Source: Vanilla planifolia (taxonomy: Eukaryota; Streptophyta; Magnoliopsida; Asparagales; Orchidaceae). Taken from it: 64,000 bases of DNA. The notes below the pieces were generated by a model. The model searched no databases. It saw only the letters and a program-made list of their open reading frames with translations, and was not told where the DNA came from. Position 1 is the first letter of the stretch. Every line of letters begins with the position of its first letter. The position numbers and the translations under genes were made by a program. Below, in pieces: positions 1-12,362 of this stretch. The DNA lies in the NCBI GenBank assembly GCA_023846275.1, contig CM043875.1:21518593-21582592 (forward strand), in the 5' to 3' direction.

Positions 1-29
1 AAGCACGAAAAGGCAAGTCAGAGTCATAC

Positions 30-365
30 CTGAGAGGACATATCAGCGGCAGCGAAAATTGCTCCCGCAGTTACGCTCTTCGTGAGAACGGGGCATTTTT
101 CGATCATCCGAAGGTACCATCTCACAACCCCCTTCATTGGCACGGCAGAGGATGCAGCCGCAGATGACGGTACAAGTGCGGAAGCAGCAGGCGAAAAGTG
201 AGAAGTCGAGTGCCGAGCAAACTTTGATGCGACCGGAATTGATTTAACGAATGCTCTCAGCCGCTGCGCCGATGACCCGGTGGCACCGGAGGCAATCGGG
301 ATGCGGCAGCGGCGGATGATCTCGCAGGCACGAAAGCCGCCTCTCCTCAGAAAGCTACCACACAT
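30..365 (-). CDS. Mpv17/PMP22-family membrane protein, exon 1 (partial gene)
   Basis: First coding exon of 112 codons, reading leftward out of the window. The last 35 or so residues (WYLRMIEKCPVLTKSVTAG, then FAAADMSSQ) match the conserved start of the Mpv17/PMP22 domain: the first membrane helix region and the TKS..AG....AAD..SQ signature. The preceding ~75 residues are rich in Arg, Ser and Ala and nearly free of acidic residues, as expected of a mitochondrial or plastid presequence. The exon ends ...TCT CAG followed by GTATGA on the minus strand, a good splice donor in phase 0; reading on would hit TGA after one codon, which supports the intron. The ATG at 365-363 is preceded by AAAG. Members are four-helix inner-membrane or peroxisomal proteins linked to small-solute permeability, and the precise function is unsettled. 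GC content is far above the rest of the window, as in an active gene end. The remaining exons lie outside. Confidence 0.85.
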
Positions 366-700
366 CTTTATCCCCCTCGATTGTCGCCAACGGTTTCTGG
401 CTCGCTGATGAGGGTTATGGAGTGTATTAGCGCAGCAGATTCGTTCAGCTTCTCTTTAATAGACATTTGTTTAGAAATAGGTGCCCTATTAACGTAAGTG
501 TTTCGTTCTTCGATGAGGGGACGGCAGTAGTGATCCGTCCATTTGTGCTGATCTCGGGGAATGAGTTTTTGACGAAGTATTAAATTGACACGTGCTGATT
601 TTGGTCAGCAGTAAAAATGAGACGCGCAGTTTGTGGAATAATAGAATTTTACAACCTTTTTTTGACATAAACGTGCGCTAAATGTTTATAATGGCGCGTG
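366..700 (-). promoter_or_regulatory. Probable 5' UTR and promoter of the Mpv17-family gene
   Basis: Moderately GC-rich sequence upstream of the ATG on the minus strand. A TATAAA on the minus strand at 690-685 is the best TATA-box candidate and would imply a transcript start near 655-660 and a leader of about 290 bases. No other motif was strong enough to name. The composition falls to the AT-rich background just beyond 720. The TATA assignment is inference from sequence alone. Confidence 0.35.
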
Positions 701-1490
701 GCACAGGCTTGTAATGCAAATAAAGTTTTGCAACCAAAAACAGGGTGCATTTTTAATTTGTAAATCAAATGCAAAAATGTGTGCCTATGTACTAAAACAC
801 GTCTACAGATTTCCATCTCTTTACAAAATTTGCTATTGGTATATGAAGCTAAATACTAAAACCTAAAGTAATTGTTAGTTGTAAGTTTAGTAATTAGTGC
901 CAAATAGTGGTTAGTGGAAGATTAGGTAATATGAACTTTCTGATTTTCTTAGTTTTTGAATTTTACTGTTGTAGCATTTTGTTATCTATATTCACAATTT
1001 GTTAATGTTATATTAATGCTAATCACACATCTTAATACTAAATATGGACTAAAATGTTAGAGTGTACTAGGTTGAGACGAGCTTAGTAAACATCCAATTG
1101 CTCTTGAGATTGTACTCAAGTAAGATTTGACATAATTTGTTGATTCTAGACCCTCAAAACTTTGGTTGAAACACGTGTCCTACAAAATAATGTTGGTTAG
1201 TCTACATATAAAACATACAAAATTATAATTTAGTATGCTGATCAAATTATTTTTGTTAAATATTATAAGCCTTAAAAATAATGTTTTAATTTAATGATAA
1301 TAAAATTTTAAGTATGCTTTGTTTAATTTAACATATTTATTTAGAATATTCTATAGATTATTCAAAATTTAATTGACCAATGAATCACTCATTATGGAAT
1401 TACTTGATATATGCTTTAAAGTGACAAATCAAGATATACTTGTAAGCAAAGAAGAATGACGTACTACTACCATGGTAATAATGTGCCCAA
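700..1490. other. AT-rich spacer, nothing recognised
   Basis: No open frame of useful length, no LTR end and no domain recognised on either strand. It separates the gene's promoter side from the first retroelement fragment at 1491. Confidence 0.6.
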
Positions 1491-2322
1491 TGTAAGGACT
1501 ATTAGACACACCAAAGGGGGTGTGTGAATTTGTGATGAACAATTTCAAAGAAATTCTTTTAACAAACTAAATATTAAAGCTTTTGAGACTGGTTTTGATT
1601 GTAACACACTTTTTCAACATTCTTTAGAATAATAATAATCAAATATCTTTTTAAGACTATAATAAGTTAATCAAGTAAATCAAGAGCAAACGATAAGACA
1701 AGTAATATGAGACACAAGAAATTTAGATTGTTCAACTTAACCCTAAGCCTACGTACACTCTAAGCAACCCACTTAAAGTACCAGTATCTAAATCACTCAA
1801 TTGCGACAATTGGTTAAGAAACCCAAGTATAAATTAAGGTTTTTCATGGATTAGCCATAACCCAATAACCCCACATTTATAACCCAAGAATACGGTCAAC
1901 TACTCCACGCATTTACTACCTAGAGCTAGGCTAAAGGCTACAAACTTACAACATTGGATTAGAACATTAGCTAACTTAGTTCTAAGCCAAATATACAATT
2001 AAGAGTATAAGTAATCTAATGGATTATTAAACAAATAATACCAAATAATTTGAGAATTTGAGATGTAAAATTTTTAATAGAATATAATTGATTGCTTTCT
2101 TTATTTCTTTCAACAAAAAAGATGTTGTAATGAATATTTTCTTCTTAACAAGTTGCTATCATAGAAATTATTCAAATTAATATAATAGTATTACTCTCCT
2201 AGGCTGCAATGTTCTTCTCTTCATCATTTATTTTCTATGTTTTTAGATTTATTTATATTATGTAATGCTTAAATCCCTCAATGAAAAACTAAAATGACTA
2301 ATTTTGTATCTAAGCCATGCTT
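1491..2322 (-). repeat. Copia-type LTR fragment, copy A, minus orientation
   Basis: Starts with TGTAAGGACTATTAGACAC, the same start as the LTR at 51858 (TGTAAGGACTTTG), followed by a segment like the usual copia LTR 3' end (minus strand CAAATTCACACACCCCCTTTG). The sequence then matches 14705-15420, 51990-52310 and 59696-60080 in order; shared blocks include the stretch around CAAATATCTTT, TAATCAAGTAAATC and AAAAGATGTTGTAATGA. It stops abruptly at 2322 where a gypsy-type LTR start (TGTCACACC) begins, so the right end of the LTR is missing. No primer site is recognisable on its left. Confidence 0.6.
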
Positions 2323-5300
2323 TGTCACACCACGTTAGAAATTTTATTCTAATATTAATTTTAATATTTTAAGATTAGAATAATTAAAGTTTAAATATAG
2401 TTAAAAGACACTAATAACCTAATCAGGTGAAGAATGATGATATGACCTACTCTCATTAATATTAAAATCATCTAATTTTTTGAATCCTACTTAAGAAATT
2501 ACTATGCTTTAGAAATCAAATATATAAAGTTTTTCTTAAAACTGCCCTTGTTTCTTTTATGCAAGTCAATAATTAATAATAATAATAATTATAAGAGATA
2601 TATACTATTCATAATAATGATAAATTCATAAATATAATCTCAACATAATCAAGTCCATAGTATGCTTACATAATTAAACAATCAATCTCTAAAAGATGTT
2701 AAAATTGCAGATGTTTTTCAATATTAAAAAATCCCCAACTTTATCATTAATTCATGAAGAACTAGTTGGAACATGTAGACCTAGCTGTGCTTATTAATGA
2801 TATAGATATAAACACAATACATCAATACATCACCATAGATACAACTTATCCATATGTCTTTTAAAATATCTAAATAATATTTTAAAAAGAAATATCATAA
2901 TCTCCTAAAAAATATGCTATTAAACTTAAGAGTAGCTAAGGTTTCTTATCTCTTGATGCTTTAAGATTTTAATATGTAATGTAGGTATACAATGAGTTTG
3001 AAAACCTAACAAATAAATTTACATCTAAATAATAAAATGAGATAAAATATAATAATAAGTTAAGTTATAAAAAAATAATAAATAATATTAAACAAGTGCT
3101 TATGATCATATCTTGAAATGTATATGAAATAATCTAATAGAATTATGACATTAATATACAAAAAGTTGTAAAAAAGTTTAAGAGTATGTGATCAAAATGT
3201 AGAAATATATAAAATAATCAACACATAAAAGATATATAAATATAATTTTTGATCATGTTCATGTATACACATCTCTTTGTCAATTATAATTTAATTTATT
3301 AATATAAAATATAATCTATTTATATGTTTTTAGACTACTTTGATTTTAATATTTTATTTACTTTTATATTTCAATTTTGTTTCTCATGTACTTCATTATG
3401 CTTGTACTCATCACAAGTGTTAGGCATTCTCAAATGATCATTATTCTAGTATTACAAGATTTCATATCATTAATATCATTTTTGTATCAAGCACATAATT
3501 ATAAATTATATATCATATCATCTGACATTACATCATTGTATCTAGACCTTAACTTATAAGAATATCACCTCTCTCATTGTGAATATCATCTCAAAACTAC
3601 TATATCACATAGTAAGCAACTCAAAATATATCGTGTAGGATTTGATACTAGTGGTATTATATTAAAGCAAATCATTATCTCATCTCCACTCTTAATGATA
3701 ACATAGTTTGGCAACTAAAGACAATATCATTAAACAAATACTATTTTTCTCATCCTAACTCATTCTAGTCATAATATACTTATGATATGTCAATAAAGTC
3801 ATTATATAATTATCATAATAAAATTTATATATCCTTAATCATATCATGCACTCATGTTATCTTACATCATAAGAATCTATTTTTTAATTTGTTATTTTAA
3901 ATTTTATTTCACATCTATTTCTCTATTCTCTTTCAAATTTATTTCTTATATTATAGATCACTAGTATTGTTAAATTAATCAATTGTTTTACTTTACCCTT
4001 ATTTCTTATCAAACAATATGTAATAATGATGTAGAACATAGTACATAAAGAAAAAAAATAATATGTTACAATATTGAATGGTGAATAATCATAAAATAAT
4101 ATCATACTTATATTATAATTATTTAAAATGTATATACTACTTTCTTGGGAAAATTTCTGTATTAACTTTTCTTTTTTATTAACTTCTTATAAATGAATTA
4201 TTAAGCACTTAATTAAAAATTTCTAAGTATTTATTGTTGCTTAATATTGATTTAAATAATATTCTCAAATCTATGAATTCTTAATTTAATTAGATTATAA
4301 ATTACAAAATTTAGAAATCACTCATATTTGAATAATGTTATTAAGGGTAACTAGTGTGATTTATAGTCATGCTTTAATGTTACAACAAAACTCCAACTCT
4401 TCTATTATGACTTGACTACATTTAAAATAAGATTACTAAAAACAAAGTTCCATGTTACCTTCTTAAACTTCATTTTTACTTCAACTAGATCAAGCTTTCT
4501 TCTTTTTAGTAGAAATTTTCTATATACTTGACTACTTTTAAGCATCATCTATCCTCCTCATGTTCATTGAAGGATAAGAAATGCACAACATGTCATAGAT
4601 TCTCCCTTCCAAAGATTTGGCCATGAGACCTCCTTAAAATGAAGCAATGATGATGCAACAAAGTGAATATCTCATCATCAAAGCCCCTTGTAGTGGTGTA
4701 AAACTAAAGGTTTGTTGGATTCCTACCATCCTTATAATAATAGTTGCAAAGTACAGCACTTGATAGAAGGTAATAAAGATTAGATTTTTGAAAAAAAATC
4801 CTTTTCCATCTCTATTTTGATGCAAAATTCTAAGAATTAATTCTTTTCATCTATTCTTGAAGTGGTAAGATGTATTTAAGAGAGAAATCAAAGAAACCAT
4901 AGTCTCTCCCCTCTTCGATGACTTTTAGCTTTCAACTATGCTCTTTTTGTACAATTGAAGATGAATTGAACAACAGTAACTATTCATGAGCCCCAAAGTT
5001 GGTCATAAGAGCTTCTTAAGGTGGTACAATAGTGAGGTAGTGAGGAACATAAGATAGGGATCGGAAAACTGCACATGTGAGGGAGAAATGTGAGAATCCT
5101 ATGCTCATTAAGAAGGTTGGGTAAAGAATTTTTTATTTATAAATTACTAATTATTAGTAATTTTTATTTTAAAAACTTATACTAAATTCAAATAAACTCT
5201 GATTGTAATATAACAAATATTAAAAAACTTGTCTTAGTGAGCTTGATCTAATGGTATATTTATTTTCAAATTTGGCATACTTGATAAAAGCATATTTTAT

Positions 5301-5422
5301 GAGATAATAATTAAAATTATTATTTTAATCCACACTTTATCAAAAACAAAATAATCTCAATTTCATTTATCAAATCACGTAAAACCTTTTAAAATGAATA
5401 TTGGAAATATTTAATTGTAACA
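2323..5422 (-). repeat. Long gypsy-type LTR-like repeat, copy A
   Basis: Begins TGTCACACCACG, a typical start for long Ty3/gypsy LTRs, directly at the break in the copia LTR, and ends near TTGTAACA at about 5422. From about 2575 onward it is collinear with 9160-9327 plus 12363-14700: both share AACATAATCAAGTCCATAG-type blocks, TATCATAATCTCCT, and GAGCCCCAAAG/CAAACCCCAAAA-type blocks near the right end. Its first ~250 bases are absent from copy B. It is heavily diverged and has no coding capacity. Orientation is inferred from minus-strand gag and RT relics between the two copies. Confidence 0.5.
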
Positions 5423-8367
5423 GCCTACCCACCATAAGAAACATTTTGTTCCAAAATTTAATACAAAACCCAAGATGTAATTATCAATTTTCCTTCATTA
5501 CATCTTTAAATTTGTTTTCATTGTAGTTTTATATTTTTCAACTCATTAAATGTCTTAATCTTGCTTAAGTAATTGAATCCACAAAGATTTCAATCCTTTA
5601 TATTAGTCTCAATTTATCTAAATTAAATCAATTAAAAACAATTAGTTGTATATATAAAAAAATAGTATTTAAATCCAACATCAAAATTTCTTATTGTGTA
5701 AAATGGTACAATCATTATATAACTTTTTAAGTAGCTCATTTTTGAAACTTACAACAAAAAATGCAAAATATTTTAATTTTTCTACTCCTCTTGATCAAAT
5801 CTTTCTTTTAAAAGGCCTTTCTTTTTAAAATTCTACACACTTTTTCAAATAGTTACATTCTTTAATAATCAATTGATTTAATTATCAAGTTAAATTAAAA
5901 CACATCCTTTTAGGGTTCATCAAATATAACTATTCATTCTAAAGTAAATACATCAATGTTAAATGTCTATTTTATCTTATGATTCCATTACACTATATCA
6001 TTCAATCCATAAATGTTTTTAAATGATCAGTCTACAAATTTTATATTGATCAATTCAAATTACAAGGTTAACAACCTTATCAATTACCGCCCTTTTATAA
6101 TCAAGACCATTATAAATCTACTTATAATTACCACTATTTAACTCTCCAAAAGCTAGATACAAACTTAAAATTCAACTTTGATTAATGATATCTTCTCCAA
6201 TAGTTAAGAGACATGATCACAATTCTATTTACAAGAGTTGTCATTCTTTTGTCAACAAAATCTAAATTGTCATGCTAATTTTATTTTATCATTTCACTTT
6301 CTTTTTAAATTCTACCTCAACTAACCATGCAACATATATTTTCTTTTACCCTTCTTAGCCTCCTTTATTCTTTCTAAAGTTTTCTCCTTTTAAGCATAGT
6401 ATTCATATCACATGATTATGCATCAACACTACATAACAATTACCAAATTTTTGTTTATCCAATATCCATTTTATTCACTTTTCTTATAAGATAAACAAAA
6501 TTAAATCTTTGTTTGAGAACCAATTTACTTACTATCTTTATTCTTTTTAATGCCAAGTTCAATTCAACTATTATCAAGTTCAATATTCAACATTCTCAAG
6601 CATATAATCTACATTCTTTACTTGGCCAATCTTAATACAATTTCTTCTTATTTTTGAAACATAGCAATTTACTTATCCTTTACAACTAACTTTTTTACTT
6701 CGTTATTTTTGACATATCTATATCTTGTAGCATAACTTGTGCATCTTATTTGTTATAAGATCAAAGACTAGACTTCTACCTCTTACTTTTCACTTTATTC
6801 AAGGAAATCTCCATCTAGAAAAATCTAAAAGACTCTCTTTAAGATCTAAATTCTATTACAATTAATTCTTATCTAAGGTTATAACTTTATTCTCAGCTAT
6901 GAAAGTAGCACAACTCAATAATAATCTTACTTCTCCCTTTACTAAAAACTTTGGTTATATTTAATTATTATTTATTATTAAAAATGCTAAGAATTTAACT
7001 TCTAAAATACTTATCCTTTTTCTTTTTACTATCTCATATGATTGTCCAAACTCTAGGTTTTCTCTTAATGAATTAGATTATTTAAAGTCTTTGATAGTAA
7101 TCATCTATTTTAATATCCACTTTCTTTGCTTCCCTTTTTTTTTACAAAAATCATAATAAAATATGCTATAAGTCTTTATCTTGCAATCATTTCTCTATAG
7201 ATTAATAACCTTGAACTACTACATCATTTTGATTTCTTGTCATCAAGTCATCAAAAGAAATATCATTTTTTCTTCCATTATCAATTCCATAATTCCAAAT
7301 TGATATGTACAAATGTGTTAAAATACATGATATATTAATAAAAAATCAAGTCTATATTCCTTATATCCGATCCATCAAACACGATAATCAATTATCTAGA
7401 TTATAATCATATGCTTACCTATCATAATCACATCTTTTAAGATACTAGAATAAATAAGATTTTACGATTTTGTTACAAGAAAGTAATCCAAGAACAACTT
7501 CCTTTTTCCTTTTTCTTTATTAGGACGTTTTACCACTTTTCTTATTCTTATCCTATCACCAAAATATATTTCTCATTCTTATTTTCTTTTCTTATAATTT
7601 ACTAACCAAACAAACTCTTCTTAACTCTATTCATCAATAAAAATCTTGTTAAAATAGTTATAGGTCAGCTCTAATATTAAGCATTATATGTCACTCTTTG
7701 AGAACTTATGTATCCTTCTCATCATCTTTAAACATCATCTTTAAATCAAATTTCAAGTAAATAATGGAATTAATTAAGAATTAAGGATATATTTATTCTT
7801 CTGGTCAACAAAAAATTTCCCTTGTTTAAACAATATGGAGCTCAATGGTATTTCATCGAACTATCATGCCTACTATTTATAAGATGATTATGATCACAAA
7901 AGCTCATCACTTCAATTTACTAAAAGCCATATTGCTTATCAATCCTCATTAATATATTATTTCACAAATAATCATTTTTCTCAAATCTTAATTCTATCTC
8001 ATTATATTTATGCCCTACCATCTATTTGATCAACCAAAATTAGCTATTAAATCTTTCTCTACTTAATCATAAGAACACTAATGATAATTAAAAGTCTAGG
8101 AAATACAAATTGATGGTATAAAATATCAAGAATATAAATTTTATGAAACTAAAAAGATAAAAAATATTAACATGTATAAGAAGCATGACTAAAACATATT
8201 TAAATCATCAAATCTGTTTCATTAGAGACGTTCGAAGAAAAAATAATAATTCCTTCGTTGAGGATAAGTTGATATAAAATAAGATTAAATGGAATGACAA
8301 TAGATGAAATGTCTTAATCTAAACTAAAAGGTGATGGAGGTATCATAGATCCTCTGCCAAGCTAAGG
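5423..8367. other. Decayed interior between gypsy-type repeats, unassigned
   Basis: Very AT-rich sequence lying between the two copies of the long repeat. I looked for RT YxDD, integrase HPQ.DGQ and protease D[ST]G on both strands and found none. The position suggests eroded retroelement interior, but the sequence itself does not show it. Confidence 0.4.
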
Positions 8368-8930
8368 ACAATCTTTAACTAAATGGTCATATTCTCTACA
8401 AGCATAGCAACACCTATGTACTCCATTACCAACCCAACATTTACCTATATTCTATCTACCATAATTAGTATAGTGTGACACTTTCTTCTGAAATGTCGCA
8501 ATACATGCACTATTGTTGTTAGTTTCTACTCTTGATTTACTGGGTGCATGATAGCCAAACTTATTTTTGACTCTTCCTAACTTAACATGCTTCTTAATAG
8601 ATTTACTACTCTTACCTTTTAGCACATCAAACTATTGCTTATTAGTTCCAGTTTGGTTTTAAATTCTTTCTACCTTTTATGCTGTGATTGGTTTTTACAT
8701 AGTGTCCATAAACAAATAAGTTAAAGAAGTTTAACAACAGTTACATATAATGCAACATATGGATGCAATGCATGTACTATTTTAGTGTCCTTATTCATCA
8801 AACCCATAAACTCTCAAGTATAGGTCTCAACTTAAGGTAACACTACTCAGTAATTTAATTTTTCTACAAATTCAACTACTCTCCCTAGGATGTCACTCAC
8901 TTTGATTCTATCTTGGTTGAGATCAATAAG
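8368..8930 (-). pseudogene. Ty3/gypsy gag remnant with zinc knuckle
   Basis: On the minus strand, 8409-8368 encodes CYACREYDHLVKDC, a complete C-X2-C-X4-H-X4-C zinc knuckle followed by Pro. Just upstream is GKCWVGNGVHRC, matching the second cysteine-containing motif that precedes the knuckle in Del/Tekay-like gypsy gag proteins. Further upstream (to about 8930) lies ETYT..FMGLMNKDTK, like the retrotransposon gag core. Stops and frame changes interrupt the frame, so it is dead. In an active element Gag would form the particle and package RNA. It is preceded, unusually, by an RT piece at 9060-8941. Confidence 0.6.
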
Positions 8931-8940
8931 GATTTGATGC

Positions 8941-9060
8941 TTCCATGCAGGATGCCTTAGAGATTGGTTCTACTTTAGAGACTAAATCAATCACAAATTA
9001 AATATCTCTATTAGATCATATTCTAAGTAAATCTTCAAGAAAAATATCTAAATATTCAAA
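8941..9060 (-). pseudogene. Ty3/gypsy RT N-terminal fragment
   Basis: Forty codons on the minus strand with two stops. FEYLDIFLEDLLRI followed by FVIDLVSKVEPISKA matches the hallmark run at the start of the gypsy reverse-transcriptase domain (FPDVFPEDLPGLPP....F.IDLVPGT.PISKAPYRM). It sits upstream of the gag relic on the same strand, so normal gag-pol order is broken, implying a rearrangement or two joined fragments. Confidence 0.6.
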
Positions 9061-9159
9061 TATCATTTGAACTTCTTATAATTGAAATTCTTTATTTTCA
9101 ACTTCCTATATTAAATCTAGATAACACTCATAGTATTTCTTTATTAATCTTTCAATTAT

Positions 9160-9327
9160 TAAAATAGATATTATAAGTAATAATGATAATTATAGTAGAT
9201 AGATAACATTCACAATAATAACAAATTCATAAATTTATTCTCAACATAATTAAGTCCATAGTGAACCAACATAACCAAATAATTCATCTTCAAAAGATGT
9301 CAAAATTTCCAATGCTTTTTATATAAT
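9160..9327 (-). repeat. Long gypsy-type repeat, copy B, left piece
   Basis: Matches 2575-2740 of copy A (ACAAATTCATAAAT, CTCAACATAATTAAGTCCATAGT, AAAAGATGTCAAAAT). Interrupted at 9327 by the solo LTR and resuming at 12363. Confidence 0.6.
9323..9327. repeat. Target-site duplication ATAAT, left
   Basis: ATAAT immediately before the LTR start TGTTACACCCC; repeated exactly at 12363-12367 after the LTR end. Confidence 0.85.
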
Positions 9328-9340
9328 TGTTACACCCCAG

Positions 9341-9362
9341 TTTTTTTTTTTTTTTTTTTTTT
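9341..9362. repeat. T22 homopolymer near LTR end
   Basis: Uninterrupted run of 22 T just inside the solo LTR's left end, after TGTTACACCCCAG. Confidence 0.9.
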
Positions 9363-10184
9363 ATTTACATATAGACAGCTCAGATCGTCCCATACCAACC
9401 TGAGTAGCCTAAGAAAAACATAGGATATAACACATCATTACACACCTACTTTCCTTAACTATGTGGATCCCATCTCCCGGGCACACCGTCAAATCAGGTT
9501 CATGACTCCTGAATTAACTGATGAACTCGCGCAATGTTACTCCTACTAGACCCAATACTCCTAACCCATACCGGTAGGAGAACCGATCTAATAGAAGTCT
9601 GAACCCCCAAGGTTAAGTTCCATAGTCATGTAATGACCTCACCATCAACAAAAAAAAATATATATATAACATCCACCGATATGAAATGGCGCTCCACACA
9701 CCATACCGTCAAGATAGAAAATAAGATAGTGTATAAAAATGTAACTCATATGAAAAGTCACAGTCCATCAAATACCACATCATCCATCCGAGTACATGAG
9801 TCAGAATCACCCTCACATAATACAAGACATAAGAATAACAGTCTCACTGAATACATCCAACAGCAATAATCAACTAACCAGAATGTCTCAGAAAATCACA
9901 GATCAGATCTCCTCCACTAGCCTACTGATCACGATCCCACCTAAAGCTGGGTGGCGTCAAGTCTGTCGAGCCACTGGAAAAATATAGATAATAAAGGAAT
10001 GAGCTACGCCCAGTAGGAAAGACAGCTAGTAAAAAAAAACTCTCATGCAAGAGAAGGATAATAGTAAGAGTATAGAAATACAGCATAACAATGTAGGGTG
10101 GAAAGGCACTCTCAGTCCCAGACTCTGACCAACCACAGTCACCCCCAGTAACACCAGAGTAGCTCTCCTCTGTGCTCCCAGGCA

Positions 10185-10286
10185 GCATGCCAGCGGGACA
10201 CGCCCATCTCTGCGCACGCATGGCGCCTAGGCAAAGCATGCCAGCGGGACACGCCCATCTCTGTGCACGCATCACAACGCCTAGCA
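10185..10286. repeat. 51-bp tandem duplication inside solo LTR
   Basis: GCATGCCAGCGGGACACGCC at 10185 recurs at 10236 (period 51), continuing through CATCTCTG[C/T]GCACGCAT with one difference. The two copies are nearly identical. Confidence 0.85.
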
Positions 10287-10370
10287 CCCGACACCGCAGC
10301 GTCTCTCGTCAATCAATCTTCTGGAGACTATAGACAGAACCAGTCACATAGATCTCTAGCCAACGTGAGA

Positions 10371-10470
10371 CACCCCTGCCACCCTCAGGCACGCAGGCCT
10401 ACACACTTGACTAGCCACGGCGAGTCACCCCTGCCACTGCCACTCTCAGGCGCGCAGGCCTACACTCATG
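10371..10470. repeat. ~55-bp tandem duplication inside solo LTR
   Basis: CACCCCTGCCAC...CTCAGGC[A/G]CGCAGGCCTACAC occurs from 10371 and again from 10426, the second copy with a short extra CACTGC-type insertion. Confidence 0.75.
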
Positions 10471-12362
10471 GACCAGAAGAGATCGACTCAGCCACCGTCC
10501 CAAGAAGTCCTCTCCCAACAATTTCCATAGAAGCTCACGCCCCTACAATCATTGCCAAGCTCTAACTCCAAGATTCGACAACATGTGTCCAGATACAACA
10601 AGGCGCATACCAGTCCACATGTATACTGTGAAAGCTAAGTCTGTACCACACAGTTACCTACCACAACTACCCTAAAACATCATATAGGGCCTATAGTAGT
10701 CCGGTCCAATATGCCAATCCATGAAATATGCCAACACTGAGTAAACTGACTCAATCCATGTCATTGCCATCCAAGCAACACAAACTGTACCAAAATTATG
10801 ACTATTCTGGTAGCACCCAAGTGTCACACTTCCTTCCAACTAATCCAGCTGCACTGAATTTATGGGTAATTTCCAACAGTCAATTTCAACTTGGCTACGT
10901 GATTTCCAAAAATCACCTCTTCCTCACTTCAGGAAATTTTAATTTCCAAAATAAATTTCTGCCCTTTATCCATTTTCCGAAATTCGGAATAAATTTCCGA
11001 ATTTAAAATCCGCATATCCTTTTTCCGAAAATTCGGATTAATTTCCGAATTAAAAAATTTTTTTTTTCTTCCGCTTCTCTCTCATCCGCGCCGCACTTCC
11101 CCTGAACCGGTTCTCTTCGCCGGTTCGGAACCCTTACGCGATGAGCCAAGAACCCCGCCGGCCGAAGTTAATAATCCGAATTCGGGCCGACGCTTAACAT
11201 ATAAATATTAATAATTAAAATAATTATTCACTTAATAATCAGACTAATCCCTAATTAGCCCTAATTCATCCTCTTCCTTCGCCCGTCGCCCGCAAAATTC
11301 TAACCGTCGACTTTCCGGAAGTCTCCGTTTTCCCCGTCGATTTCCGGCGACCGAACGCAAGGAAACGCTAGCCTAAAGCTCGTACTAGCCTAAAAATTCC
11401 ATATAATCAAGTCGCGAAGCTAAATGTCCATGCAAAAATTTTCGCCGAAGTGTTGTCCGATCCAACTATGCCAATTCATGAAATTAAAATCATTCTAGCA
11501 TTCAGATAACCTGAATAATGGCAATATGATAATATCAAAACCTAAGGCATGCTTCTATGCACAGAAATTCCAATTCGGCGGAAATTTTATATATTCTTCT
11601 TCATAAAAAAAAGAAACCCTAAAATGCTAAAATCAATAAATTGCATTAATCAATTCCAAAAACCCATATCCGCATGCTCAAGTAGCTATTTGCAAAATAA
11701 TCCATATTTTTAATTTGCTAAATAACTAATTTAATCTGAATTTCCTACCTTTGCTCGCCGGCGACGGTGAAGTTCGCACGCGATCAACCGCAGCTCCTCA
11801 CCGAACGAAACCGGTACCAAAATGCTCGCCTCTGTCCCGCGAACCTCCGGTTACCAAAAGCCCCTTGGAAGGCTGCCGGAAAGTACCGCCGTTCGCCGCG
11901 AACACTTCGCCTCTAGCCGCCGTTCGAAACCCTAACAGCCGAACAGTTTAGGTTAAATACCCAGCTTAAACCGGTAATAACCCGTTAAGACGCATCAAAC
12001 GCCGGTTGACCTTCCAAAAACGCCGCTTAACACCCGATCAGCCGGTTAATCTCCACCGCTGATCTCGCCCGTCCGATCCGCTTATCCGCGGCTTATCCAA
12101 ACGCACGCGCAAACGCACCTCGGCGAACCGCCCCGCCTTCGCTGAACCGCTCCGGTCCGGTTCACGCGTGGTAAAAGAAAAAAAATCCAAATTCCGGTTT
12201 TTAAAAAAAAAATCTTGGTGCTCCGAAAAATCCCCAGAAAATTTCAGAAATTCCAATAGCCTCCAATTGAGCTCCTGGCTCATCCTACTGTCGATCTGAA
12301 ATCATCCAAGCCACAATTGAATTATTGAAGATTAAACCTATAATATTTTACTGGGTATAACA

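Larger units (their letters stand above)
9328..12362. mobile_element. Solo LTR of a long-LTR retrotransposon (3,035 bp)
   Basis: Begins TGTTACACCCCAG and ends CTGGGTATAACA: TG...CA ends with a near-perfect terminal inverted repeat, flanked by the exact 5-bp direct repeat ATAAT. No primer site, polypurine tract, gag or pol occurs inside and there is no second copy in the window, so this is a single LTR, presumably left by recombination between the two LTRs of a full element. The TGTTACACCCC start and ~3-kb length fit Del/Tekay-type Ty3/gypsy elements, but the family is inference. It contrasts with its surroundings in carrying GC-rich, CpG-containing stretches at about 10,130-10,560, 11,070-11,370 and 11,750-12,170. 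Orientation is not certain; a T22 run near the left end would be poly-A in a minus-oriented element. Short open frames within (for example in the GC-rich parts) have no recognisable protein similarity. Confidence 0.88.

Noticed and set aside
3377..4825. Three 60-63 codon frames
   Set aside because: Located in the diverged long repeat and not conserved in its second copy; hydrophobic translations come from AT-rich codons.
9922..10565. Overlapping open frames of 63-121 codons on both strands in GC-rich sequence
   Set aside because: They lie wholly within the solo LTR, overlap each other, and arise from high GC content and tandem duplications; no domain is recognisable.
11751..12283. Open frames of 66 and 81 codons at the right of the solo LTR
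   Set aside because: Same reason: GC-rich LTR sequence, low-complexity translations, no family signature.
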